From Tagetes erecta (Eukaryota; Streptophyta; Magnoliopsida; Asterales; Asteraceae), in assembly GCA_030867185.1 (NCBI GenBank), contig CM061486.1, forward strand, positions 30,889,501 through 30,953,500: a stretch of DNA of 64,000 nt, given 5' to 3'. The notes beneath the pieces were generated by a model. That model searched no databases. It was not told where the DNA came from and worked only from the letters and a program-made list of their open reading frames with translations. The translations under genes were made by a program, and so were the position numbers. Shown here in pieces: positions 24,590 through 34,968 of the stretch. The first letter of the stretch is position 1; each line of letters starts with the position of its first letter.

Positions 24590-24870
24590 GACAAGTGGAG
24601 TTGTAGGGGGAGTTTTCTGTTCGGCGGATAAGGGAAGAAATTGAAGATTCTTCTGGGAACATGATGAGCCGTGGATTATAACTATTCCGTTAAAGGTGAA
24701 TTTGTTTAATTGGATGGCGGGGTTAGAAAGAATAGCTTCAAAAGAGAACTTGTTGTAGATAAAAGCACACATGTCTTTGATATGCGATTTTTGTAATGCA
24801 TAGGAAGAGATGGTAAGGTTCCAAGAGACATTATTGTGGTGCATTTGGAGTTCATGAAATTCTCATGCGT
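24590..24870 (+). pseudogene. LINE ORF2 remnant with zf-RVT-like domain
   Basis: Plus-strand translation gives FSVRRIREEIEDSSG. After a 1-nt frame change it gives EPWIITIPLKVNLFNWMAGL, then ERIASKENLL, a stop, IKAHMSLICDFCNA, a stop and EEMVRFQETLLWC. The order 'W..IPLKV..F.W', an RGI/LL-type turn and CxxC...E matches the zf-RVT domain at the C-terminus of plant LINE reverse transcriptases. Several stops and a frameshift mark it as a dead fragment. No poly(A) tail or TSD could be assigned. Confidence 0.65.
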
Positions 24871-24892
24871 TTGAAGGGAAACAAAAGCAAAC

Positions 24893-26030
24893 CAAGTGAC
24901 GTGGTTGTAACATTTGCCACCAACCAAATCCGATTTAAATCCATACTCAACTTGTTTATCTATTTTAAATTTCATGAAATAAGAATGCATTATTCATTAG
25001 TTATTTGCATTTATTTAAATTAAATCATTAAATTGTTATCATATGCAATTGGAAAATAATACATTTAAAGTTAATGAATTAGATTATATAAAAGAGTAAA
25101 CCGCAATTTTGGTCTCAGTATTTTGATATCATTAATAGTTTTAGTCTCATCTTAACAATTTTGGTCCCTGTGTTTTTATTTTATAACAGAATTGGTGTCG
25201 AACACTAACTCTATCCAATTTTCCATTAAGTATCTCACACACGCCCCGCATCTGAGAAGTAAAAATGTCATTTCTTCCTCTCTTTTATCTAAGTCATCAT
25301 GTATGTTAACATTTTTATTCAGTCATTTGTCAAAAAGAGTGAGAGAAATGACATTTTTACTCCGTAAGTGAGAGAAACTTAACGGAAAATTGGATGGAGT
25401 TGGTGTTTGGGACCAATTCTGTTAGAAAATAAAAACACATGGACCAAAACTGTTAAGGTGGAACTAAAACTGTTAATAGTATCAAAACACAGGGACCAAA
25501 ACTGCAGTTTACTCTATATAAAATTATAACATTTACTTATTAAAGTTGGCAAAATTACGATAGAAATCAAACTAATCGTATGAAAAAAATCAGGTGGCGT
25601 GATTGTAACATTTGACCTTAACCGAATCCGATTCAAATCCAAACTCGACTCGTTTAAGTATCTATTTTAACTATCATGAAATAAGAATGCATTATTCATT
25701 AATTATTTTCATTTATTTAAATTAAATCATTAAACTGTTATCATATGTAATTAGAAAATAATACATTCAAAGTTAATGAAATTATGATAGAAATCAAACT
25801 AATAGTATTAAAAAAATCAGGTGGTGTGATCATAATATTTAGCCTGAACCGAATTCAATTCAAATCCAAACTTGACTCGCTTAAGTATCTATTTTAACTA
25901 TCAAGAAATAAGAATGCATTATTCATTAATTATTTGCATTTATTGAATCAAATCGATCATTAAATTGTTATCATATACAATTAGAAAATAATACATTCAA
26001 AGGTTATGAATTAGAAAATTATAACATTTA
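24893..26030. repeat. Three-copy tandem array (about 230-270-bp unit) split by a MITE
   Basis: Copies start at 24893, 25591 and 25818. They share the order GTGGTTGTAACATTTG-like sequence, AAATCCAAACTCGACTCG, ATAAGAATGCATTATTCAT and TTAGAAAATAATACATT. Copy 1 is interrupted by the 421-bp MITE at 25094-25514. Copies 2 and 3 are offset by 227 bp. The array is non-coding. Confidence 0.85.
25094..25514. mobile_element. MULE-type foldback MITE, family B, complete
   Basis: The left arm begins GAGTAAACCGCAATTTTGGT and the right arm is its complement, ending in GCAGTTTACTC. The arms are roughly 200 bp each with almost no loop. A perfect 9-bp TSD, TATATAAAA, lies at 25085-25093 and 25515-25523. The long TIR and 9-bp TSD place it in the Mutator-like group. 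It is non-coding. Neighbouring tandem copies show the unoccupied site. Confidence 0.92.
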
Positions 26031-27875
26031 CCTATTAAATCAAACTTTAACAATTAACATATATATAATGTTGTTGTTATGAAACAAAGATTACAAACAA
26101 ACAAACTTGGTCTCCGATATGATTATCAAGCATGCATATACACCATATACAATATCCTTCAATTAATCCATCTTACCGGCATATATCATGTTTCATTCAA
26201 GATTGTTTATAGGCCGGAAGACATGAAATTGTGGTTTGGAGCCATGCCCATGCATACACGTACACGAATGAAGAGTATAAGAGATCAAGCATTCATGACA
26301 TCACCACCTACAATACATCATGTTGCTTCGTCCATCACCACCACCACAGACACCGCCGGCCATCTACTTGTTAATTTCATGGGAAGCGTCACCACGTTAG
26401 TGGATGCATGGTGGTATTTGTGATGATGGTGGCGGGCGCACCAATATGATGGTATCGCTAGTAGTGAAGTCGTGAATGCGCAATCTCTTTGCTCTGTGAA
26501 TCTTCTCAAGTTCTTCAACTGCCGTTGCTTCAGTTTTCGTTTGATCGATCGTATATACAAAGTGGAAGACGATGAATTAGTTATATGAATGTAGTTGTTA
26601 CAACGAAAACTAGCAGCAGATAAATCAATCAATATGTGAAGATTTAGAAGATATATATACACAAATTAAATCCGTTATAAATTGCGTTAAGCAAAAGCAA
26701 GATACAAATTAAGCCATTAATTAATTAATATCCATTACCATTTTATTCGGATATATAATCATAACTTTACATGTACTATATGTTCTTTTATTTATTATAT
26801 ATATTAAAACTAAAGATGTAGTATATATATTAAAATCATCATGAGTTTTTTTTTTCTCAAAATTAAACAGTACGCGCTAAATTACGATTTGAAAATATAT
26901 ATTTATCAAATTAATTAGTTGTTTACTTGTTTGTTATGAAGTTATTTCTTGCTCCAAATCTTGTTGGATAAAAATATTCCATCTAAGATAATATTATTCA
27001 AACTGATTGAAAGAAAAAAGTCTTTATAAAATTCAAACCCATTCGATATATATAGGCTGTTATATAATTTGAATACAAAACTTATTTTATAATGTTGTTT
27101 ATTTTCTAATTTCACGAATGTTCTCCTAAACTTTTTGAAAAACGTTTTTAATTTAGAAAGTTTGTAGTCTTTCATCAAGTATTATTTTAATTTCTTTAAT
27201 CAAAACTATACACGTTTCTCTATTTTAAGTGCATATTGTTTTTGAAACCGTTTTTTAATTTACGAAATGTAATAAGGAAAGCCAATTTTAATCGCAAATA
27301 CAAATGCACTTTCAAAACGTTTTAGAAATCATGATAAAAACAAATACTAAAACAAGATTATTTAATAGTACAATTTAAGAACACTTTGTTACTTTTCGAT
27401 TCAAAGCAAAATGTTTGAAATCACAATTAAATTTTAAAAATAAAACGTATATAGTCAAAATTTTCATACTCTAATAATTGACTAACTCATTCACATATTA
27501 AAATTTAAATTTCTACAGGTAAAATTTTTGTTAGGTGTCATGTTATAACTTAATTTGATGGTGAATTTTAAAGCGGGTTATGATATGTTCAATATTTAAA
27601 ATAATCAGATGCATCCAAACCGAAAATTTACCAATTATTCTAATTTATTTTCTTTATTTAACATATCATTTTTGTTTGAAAAATATTTATAAATACCGAA
27701 ACTGATTTAATAAAAAATATGTTAAAAACTAAATTTTATGGCATGAAAAACTATTAATGTATTTTTTTAATATTATTATTATTATAACTTTTAGTTGTTA
27801 TACACATCTAATATAATATAATTTTGTTTTTTAATGACTACAACTCATCATTTTAGCTAAAATTTATAAAATTAA
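26031..27875. other. Spacer; two unassigned open frames
   Basis: A 114-codon plus-strand frame (26079-26423) and an overlapping minus-strand frame (26318-26662) have no domain I recognise. A third minus-strand reading, about 26410-26560, gives TAVEELEKIHRAKRLRIHDF and then stops. It could be an exon of something, but I could not extend it. The remainder is AT-rich without features. Confidence 0.35.
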
Positions 27876-27900
27876 AACCCGTGTAATACACGGGTTCTAA
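27876..27900 (+). mobile_element. Helitron 3' end (hairpin plus CTAA)
   Basis: AACCCGTGTAATACACGGGT folds into a near-perfect hairpin. It is followed after one base by CTAA and a T, the standard Helitron 3' terminus. The 5' end was not found, so the length of the element is unknown. Confidence 0.6.
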
Positions 27901-28523
27901 TCTATTATCGTATGCATTTCACTACTAGAAAATTAGGCAATTGCTACCAAAATTTGCAACCGAAAAAAGCGGTCGCAAATTTATAGACCGATTTCAGACC
28001 GAAATTTTAATGGTAGCAACTTCACCCAAACGGTCTCAAAACGGTCGCAAATTATAGTTATTAAAGAATAATTGATAGATTTATAAAAAAAGTTAAAATT
28101 TGGTAAAATATTATGAAACTTGATTCTTTTCCGACCGTCCATCCATCGCAGTTTGAATAATAATTTATTGGAACAAAGTCATAATCGCCGGATTTCAAAG
28201 TCATAATCAAGTAGCAAACTATTATGGTAAAAATTCTTATAAGGAATTAAAAGATACAGAGAAAAAACAGTCATAAAATTTATCACCGTTAGCATGCAAT
28301 ATAAATTGCCACCAATTTAACGGTAGCAAATAATAAAAAAGATTATTTACAAATTAGGTTAAAATATCACCTCTTCAATTATTTACAAACAGTCATAAAA
28401 AGGTTTTATTCGTAGTTGCCGTAAGCCATTTCTTCAATTCTACTTACAAATCGTCACCATCGTCTTCAATTATTTACAAACATTAGGTTACCATCGTCAC
28501 CATCGTCTTCAATCGCCACCAAT

Positions 28524-28850
28524 TTGAAGCTTCCACATCCATCTCAATTCAATTGCAGCTGCCATTTCTTCAATTCTGATTTCTTTATCGCTGCTTACGG
28601 TTCTCCTTCAACACCGTCACCATCGCCACTACCACCGGTGGTGGTGGCAGCAGAAGCAGCAAAGTTTGGGGATTATTTAAGCACTGATACTACCACATCT
28701 CCTTCAACACCGTCACCATCGTCACCATCGTCTTCTTCCTACCACACAGCTCCACCTTTGTTAAATCTGTTGCTAGATCTCTGCTTCCTACACGACGTCG
28801 TCTCCGACTTGATCCGAGGAATAAGCTCTATTTCCACTGTAAGACGATAG
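28524..28850 (+). other. Open frame in the CACTA 5' region, uncertain coding
   Basis: A 108-codon frame with a Ser/Pro/Thr-rich middle (SPSTPSPSSPSSSSYHTAPP) lies between the 5' subterminal repeats and the captured exons. It may be part of a captured first exon or simply low-complexity sequence. No domain is recognised. A GT-rich stretch follows, but I could not join it convincingly to the exon at 29895. Confidence 0.25.
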
Positions 28851-29225
28851 TTTCTGATGTTTTAGTATTAGTTGTTTTACATCTTGAATCGGACGATTTG
28901 GCTGTTTTAGTATTAGTTGTTTGATTGTTTAGGTTAGGGTTGGGGAAATTGAAGTTTAAAAGTGAAATTTGCATATAGGAAAAGTTGAAATGGTGTACAG
29001 ATGATGATGATTGTTGTGAATATGTAGCAAATGTTAGTGAAGGATGTTGTTGTTTGCTTATGCTTAAATGGTCAATTTTGTGGATTGTTTATTTAAAGAC
29101 CTAATTAACTATATGCTTTGTTTTACTCATGTACTGATTTATAATAAAATATAAGTATGTAGCGCGTATCTTAAACTTCTAATGAATTCAAACTACTACC
29201 ATAGTGCATCCAAAAGTAGATGTAC

Positions 29226-31132
29226 AAGTCTGGTTGGATTATGAAAACAATGGATTTATGCAGCTTGCTACAAGTCTTAACCAATATGAATTGTAGCATG
29301 TGAGTCAATATATATTGGTTTCTTGGTGTGGAGGTTGGGCTTTAGCTCAAGTGTAAGAATGGAATAGTGGGTCGGATCATGGGCGAGTCTCACTTACTGA
29401 ATTGGCTGATAATGATCCCAACTTTTTAAAGTTCTAACTTTTATCTTATTAAAGTAATAGAAGTCTATTGGTTTTAAACAGTTCTAACTTTTATCTTTTG
29501 GTTTCTACGAGTCTCACTTACTGAATTGGCTGATAATGATCCCAACTTTTTTCACTTTTGGTTTCTACGAGTCTCACTTACTGTGATATTCAATAAGATG
29601 TAAACATTTTTATAATTACTTCAATGTTCAAACAACATAAACACTATCTCGTGGACCACATTGTATTAAAATTGATTCTAATTTAATACTTCAATGTTCA
29701 ACAATCTAGATTTTCTTCTTCAATGTTCTTCAATGTTCATCATACTTCAAGCAATCTTAGTGATGTTGAGGACCATGAGTGGTTTTGCATGTCAGTGAGA
29801 ATTTGCTTCTTCTTATGGGTATCAATCAAACAATTCTCTCTTGTTTACAGCTATTAAAAAATTGTAAATTTTTAAGTTGCAATTTCTCTTATAGGTTGCT
29901 CTGCTAAATCTTATAACTATGTCTTCAACCTGGGCAAGAGTCATTGATGCCATGGACAATGAGGTATGTGTTGCTATTCAACAAGAACGCGAATGCCTTA
30001 CATAGGTGGCTATTTTGACCCATTTATTAAAAAAAGTGTCAATTCAGTTTATGATTTTTTAAACAGTTAAATCGGTTGAATATGAAAAAACCAAAGAGGA
30101 GACGATAAACTCGTCAAAAACTGCCCAACATGTATTTTCAATGCATAAAACATACTGAACCACTTGCCACTTGATTGACAAATTAGTTTATTATTTCAAA
30201 AACATATAATTTATAGCCATATTTAACATGCAAATTATTAATAATATTTTGTTAAAACTTTGGACAAAAAGGTGTTTCACCCAACTGAACCTGATACGTA
30301 GAAAAGTTTACCTGTTTTGGCTTGTTTGCCACCTTTAATATATCTATTTTTTCTTAACATGTTTAATCATGTCTTGTATCCAGTCAGGTTCAAGATTGTT
30401 TGGATTTATTGGTGCTGGCGCTACATTTGGCCAGCTTTTTGGCTCCTTGTTTGCAACAACTATGTCTTGGTTGGGACCATGTATGTGTGCTTGTGTTCTT
30501 TCTATCTGGGAATGAGATTGCAGTTATTCTGTTCATTTCTTGCAGGCATTTATATGTTCTTTTGTGTTCTCTGTTTGTAATATATTTTACTATTTGCACA
30601 TCCAGATCTGTTTTTAATTGCTTCTCTATTGATGGAACTTACTGCTCGGTCATCAGAAAGGATAAACAAGGATATGTCTCATAGTTCTGAAGAAGTTTCT
30701 CACCACAGGTAAATATCTCCCAAACAACAAAATAATAAAGCAAATTTGTATACCACGACAATATCTTTTAATAAAATTAAATTAATAAAAAACCCATTCA
30801 CAAAGAACCCTCACAAAGGACTGCAAGTTCAGCTGCTTCTGTAACAAAGCCTAGGTTTTGGGCTTTACTGGAAGGAATAAGGCTTATATGTGCCTCATCT
30901 TATTTGTTGCAAGTGTCATTATTTTTGTGGTTAAGTGCAATGACCAATTCATTCTTCTACTTTCAGGTATAAAGTCTGGTTGGGTTATGAAAACAATGGA
31001 TTTATGCAGCTTGCTACAAGTCTTAACCAATATGAATTGTAGCATGTGAGTCAATATATATTGGTTTCTTGGTGTGGAGGTTGGGCTTTAGCTCAAGTGT
31101 AAGAATGGAATAGTGGGTCGGATCATGGGCGA
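29226..31132. repeat. 161-bp direct duplication inside the CACTA element
   Basis: Positions 29226-29386 and 30972-31132 are almost identical. Both start AAGTCTGGTTGG and end GGATCATGGGCGA. The copies bracket the captured transporter exons. Confidence 0.9.
29895..30966 (+). pseudogene. Captured exons of a polytopic membrane transporter
   Basis: Four exons with host-type splice sites sit inside the CACTA element. Exon A (29895-29963) encodes VALLNLITMSSTWARVIDAM plus DNE. Exon B (30384-30480) encodes SGSRLFGFIGAGATFGQLFG and more. Exon C (30606-30708) encodes LFLIASLLMELTARSSERIN and more. Exon D (about 30793-30966) encodes KPRFWALLEGIRLICASSYL and ends FFYFQ before GTATAAAG. The A/B/C junctions keep frame; I did not find a clear AG acceptor for D. 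Glycine-rich and hydrophobic segments, with WARVIDAM, FGFIGAGATFGQ and LWLSAMTNSFF, fit a major-facilitator or ATP/ADP-translocase-like protein; the family name is inference. It is an internal slice, lacking both ends, and is probably not a functional transporter. Confidence 0.75.
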
Positions 31133-31473
31133 AAAACAGGTTCATGAACTGAACCGGTTTCTACCACGGAACTGGAACCAGTTGTTTGTACCCAACTTGT
31201 GGGTCAAAGATAGGTTTGGAGTATCTAGTTGCATGTAAACTCTTATCTTACAACTCACATGATTTTATCTTTTGTTTTCCCTGAATGTGTTACTTTTGCT
31301 TATCATGTTCTTTTTAATCTTTATTTTATCAGGTCGTATTTTTTATGGTCTTTTACTTTGAAACTTTACATGGTTAGATGTTCACATGAAACTTTGAAAC
31401 TCTTATCTTATAACTTTATTTATGTTTAAACTCTTTAACATTTGATAATGTAATGAATTCTTTTAATCTCAGT

Positions 31474-32409
31474 AGGTTAAATACAAGGAATGTCTTGTGA
31501 ACAAGTACGGGAAGGAACAATGCAAGCACCCTAAATCTGTTGATAAAGACTTGTGGATACAAGCTTCTGGGGGCATCAAAAAGGGCAAAGTGTACGGGCT
31601 AAGCAATGTTAGCGACTCGTATACACATGGTAGACAAAACCCCGAGGTATAACAAACGTATAAACATATTATTTGCAGATGTTATTCAATAGTTTGGGTT
31701 ATTAGTTATACAAATGAAAGTAAGAAGGTTTGCTGCTAGGATAAAAGGATTTAGATTTCAGATTGCCTGCAAATCAGTATTTTTGGTTATTTAGTAGTTT
31801 TTTGTTTCAATGTGGATCTAGTCTTTCACTACATTATATGTTTACTAAAAAAGGTTATAACCATAACCTAATTTAGTTCTAAACATACTTTAGATGCTTT
31901 CGACCCATTAACATAATTAAATTTCAATTAGGGTTTTGATGTGTAAATCATTTATCTTTAATTTTAGTTTGATTAGGGGACGCTATAACCATAACCTAGT
32001 TTAGTTCATAATAGGTTTATTATTAATAAGTGTTATTTTTGTGCTGGTTATGTTCTGTGTTGGGTTGAAATTAGCTTTAAATTGTTCAATAGATTCATGT
32101 TGAAATGTGTAGTGTGACAATTGATATGTAGCCGAGGTTGTATTCAAATAAAGCGAATAGTTAAAGTAGTGTTTGTTAGGGATATCATCTATATTCATCC
32201 AAATCTTGTTTATGGGTTGTTATGTAGATAGAAAGGTTGAACAAAGTTATAGACTAGCTTGTTAAAGAAAAAGATGAAGAGAAAGAAAGGATGAATGGAG
32301 TTATTGAGGGTTGGCGGCGGAAAACGAAACTATGCGCAACAAGATGGAAAAATTTGAAAGTATGCTAAAAGTTATGGCTCAAGGAGGGCAATCATCAAGT
32401 TATGGCTAA
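31474..32409 (+). pseudogene. En/Spm-type transposase C-terminal remnant
   Basis: Segment 1 (31474-31647) reads NKYGKEQCKHPKSVDKDLWI followed by QASGGIKKGKVYGLSNVSDS and YTHGRQNPE, then a GT donor. Segment 2 (about 32228-32409) includes RNKMEKFESMLKVMAQGGQS and ends SSYG-stop. This is the usual tail of plant Ptta/En/Spm-type transposase-related proteins. The N-terminal and catalytic parts are missing. Confidence 0.75.
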
Positions 32410-32636
32410 AAACTTGTTTATCGGTTGTTATGGAAAACTTGTTTATGAGTTGTTATCGAAAACTTTTGGATTGTTTAATGTAGTTTTGAATGTTTGATAA
32501 ATGGTAAATTTTACAAGTATGAGCTTTATTAGTGTATTTTAGTGCTTAATAAAGGGTTTAATAAAGGGTTGTAGAAGCTTGTTGCAGCTGTGCAACTAGT
32601 AGGAATCTTCTGGTTACTAAAAGAGTTGCAAAATCC

Positions 32637-32905
32637 AGTGGTTGGTCGCAAAACGGTCGCAAACATTGGCGGTCGCAAAACGGTCGCAAACAATGGTGGT
32701 CGCAAAACGGTCGCAAACAATGGCGGTCGCAAATAAGCGGTAGCAACAATAGTCGCAAGGTTTGCAATGGAAAATGCGGTCGCAAGTATAAAATCGGTCG
32801 CAAAATGGTTGCTACAGGGCATTAGAGACGAGTGTTTTTCCAACTAACTTTCCGGTTGCAAAGCGGTCTCAGATGGCCTTTTGAGACCGTTTTGCGACCG
32901 AAATG
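32637..32905. repeat. Subterminal repeat array of the CACTA 3' end
   Basis: The motif CGGTCGCAAA and variants (GCGGTCGCAAGT, AGCGGTAGCAAC, AACGGTCGCAAAC) occur at least nine times between 32640 and 32800. Inverted forms (TTTGCGACCG) occur near 32892. Similar motifs lie at 27970-28050 in the 5' end. Confidence 0.85.
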
Positions 32906-32939
32906 ACCGTCGCTATTGCCAAATTTTCTAGTAGTGTTT

Positions 32940-33793
32940 GATTATATCCTCTCAGTGTCTTTTTTGTCATTTATTTTGATTTTTTTGGCTCTTTCAATTT
33001 AATTTTAATGTATTTACAAGTTTAACCCTTGATTTTAAAATATTATTTTTTTGACCCCTGATGACTTAGTTAACTTACAACTTTAATCATATACTCTACT
33101 TTCACATATTAACGACTTTGACTTAATTATCATTATAACCTATAAGTTCAGATATATCTTAGTCTTTTAATATATGGGGTATTAAAACTTTACACTGTAA
33201 CACATGAAAATTGTTTATCAACACGTGTGACAAAATTAAACATGCGAAACTCGGTTGTCACATCTTGCGGTCCAATCTTATAACTAATTTTGAAAAGAAT
33301 ATAATGCTAGATGAAATATGCATTAGGAAAAAATATATATATGTGTTTTTTTACGACATGTTCACTATGCTAACAAAAAAGTAACCATCATTAATTTTTT
33401 TTTACTTTTATAAATATTTACTTGTTTCTGCCCAATGGAAACCTTATTTTACTCATCGTATTTATAAAGAGATAAATTTAAAGTAAAAAAATATTTTAGA
33501 GCTTTGTTATTAAGTTGCAAATTATTTTTCTTCACTGTTAGATCCGATTCAAATTAATTAGGAAAAAACTTTCACTTTCTAATATCATAACTCATACATA
33601 TTTCATTTGCGTAACTCATTTGCAAAAAATTCAAACATTTATAAAATTATTACATATGATTGGAACATTTAATGAAACTTAATTGACTTTAGAGATAAAA
33701 AAAAAGTTGTAGTTAATTGGAACAAAAAGTAAAATGGTTACATTTATGTGACATTTTCCCTTTTTATAATTGGTTGATTTTACCATACATTTC
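32940..33793. other. AT-rich spacer
   Basis: No gene and no complete element is seen. The segment around 33010-33260 (ACCCTTGATTTTA..., GACCCCTGATGACTTAG) resembles the interior of the Helitron-like element at 51.3 kb, which suggests an old related insertion. Confidence 0.4.
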
Positions 33794-34344
33794 GGGTTGT
33801 TTGGTAAAATCTGAATCATTAAGGGGCTGTTTGTTTCACCTCTTAATGGTTCAGTTCAGTGCTTAATCATTCAGATTCAGCATTCAGAGCATTTGTTTCA
33901 TAAAAAAGAGCATCTGAATGGTTCAGTTAAATGCTGAATGGTTAAGAGATTGAAAGATTCTAAATGAAACTGAATGGAGCATATACCAAACTTAACATCA
34001 CATGAAGTTATACCCCAACATCTCTTCCATTAATAGAACCTCTTAATGGTTTAAACCTCTTAACCATTCAGCACTTAATGATGCAGATTTTACCAAACAG
34101 CCCCTAAGTGCTGAATAGTTAAGAAGTCTAAACCGTTAAGAGACTCTGTTAATGGGAGAGATGTTGGGGTAAAACTTTAGATGATGGTAAAGTTGGTATA
34201 TCTTGCATTTAGTATCTCTCAGGCTCTTAACCATTAAACACTTAATTGAACCATTCAGATACTCTTTTTTTTATAAAACAAACGCTCTGAGTGTTGAATA
34301 ATTAAACACTGAACTAAACTACTAAGAGGTGAAACAAATAGCTC
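33794..34344. mobile_element. Tourist-type MITE, older copy split by an insertion
   Basis: The left 26 bp (GGGTTGTTTGGTAAAATCTG then AATCAT) and the right part from 34105 (TAAGTGCTGAATAGTTAAG) read continuously when the inner element 33823-34104 and one TAA are removed. The restored order matches the intact copy at 4308-4587. The right end (GAAACAAATAGCTC) has decayed, and I found no clear outer TSD. Confidence 0.8.
33823..34104. mobile_element. Tourist-type MITE, inner younger copy
   Basis: It starts GGGGCTGTTTGTTTCACCTC and ends ACCAAACAGCCCC (282 bp). TAA lies on both sides (33820-33822 and 34105-34107). It is inserted in the opposite orientation to the host copy. It is non-coding, with long imperfect terminal inverted repeats made of CTGAATGGTTAAG-like units. 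Confidence 0.92.
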
Positions 34345-34968
34345 ATTCATCTTTTACAAGGAAAACCTATTATGAGCTAATTTAAAAAAAAACATAAGAT
34401 GTTATGTCACTAGAAGTTTGAAGAAAATGAACGTACCATCCCGCCCACAATAATGGTGATGAACATGTGGGTTATCATTCTAACAACAAAGAGCTCGCGT
34501 GAAAATTAAAAGAAAACTAACGTATCACCCATGCTAACGATGATGATGGGTCCTGAATCAACTTGTGAAATCTCACCTGATAAATGATTAGATTGTAGTC
34601 TGTGGATGGTTATTATTACAATTATAAATAATCAATAAAAATTAGTGGACCAGACCTACTAACCAGATAGCAACAAACCACCTCTTACCAATACTACCAG
34701 AGGTGCGTGTGCCCATCAGACATGAAACACGATAGACTCGCATCGAACATGAACAGGAATGCAAACTATCAAATGATTCCAAACCTCAGTCCTCACCCCT
34801 CACTCGCATTACACACATCCCAATTCTAAACTTACTTTCAACTAAGCCACCTAACTTTATACTCTAATTTTATTTCAACATTCATACATTACCAGTACCA
34901 TTACCATTACCATTAGCATCTTAACTAAGTTTTCAACTCCTCGTTATCATTATTATTACATAATAAAA
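34345..34968. other. Spacer, no gene seen
   Basis: No coding region or repeat end is recognised. A short simple-sequence stretch (TACCATTACCATTACCATTA) lies near 34895. Confidence 0.5.

Larger units (their letters stand above)
27920..32936 (+). mobile_element. Non-autonomous CACTA (CMC/EnSpm) element carrying host exons
   Basis: The ends are CACTACTAGAAAATT at 27920 and its complement AATTTTCTAGTAGTG ending at 32936. A TTT TSD lies at 27917-27919 and 32937-32939. Subterminal regions carry many copies of a GGTCGCAAA/AGCGGT motif, the type of repeat bound by TNPA-like proteins. The 5017-bp interior holds four exons of a membrane transporter, fragments of an En/Spm-type transposase C-terminus and an internal 161-bp duplication. 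No complete transposase is present, so movement would need a transposase supplied from elsewhere. Confidence 0.93.

Noticed and set aside
26079..26662. Overlapping frames on both strands (114 codons each)
   Set aside because: Neither gives a recognisable protein. The plus frame is mostly CAC/ACC repeats at its end. Listed only as spacer.
28000..28060. GGTCGCAAA-like repeats first considered as a CRISPR-like or satellite array
   Set aside because: Spacing is irregular, the organism is a plant, and the motifs lie at both ends of a CACTA element.
32529..32843. Two minus-strand open frames with a repeated (L)RPPLFATVLRPP-type peptide
   Set aside because: The repeats are the translated CACTA subterminal motifs (CGGTCGCAAA); the frames have no other support.
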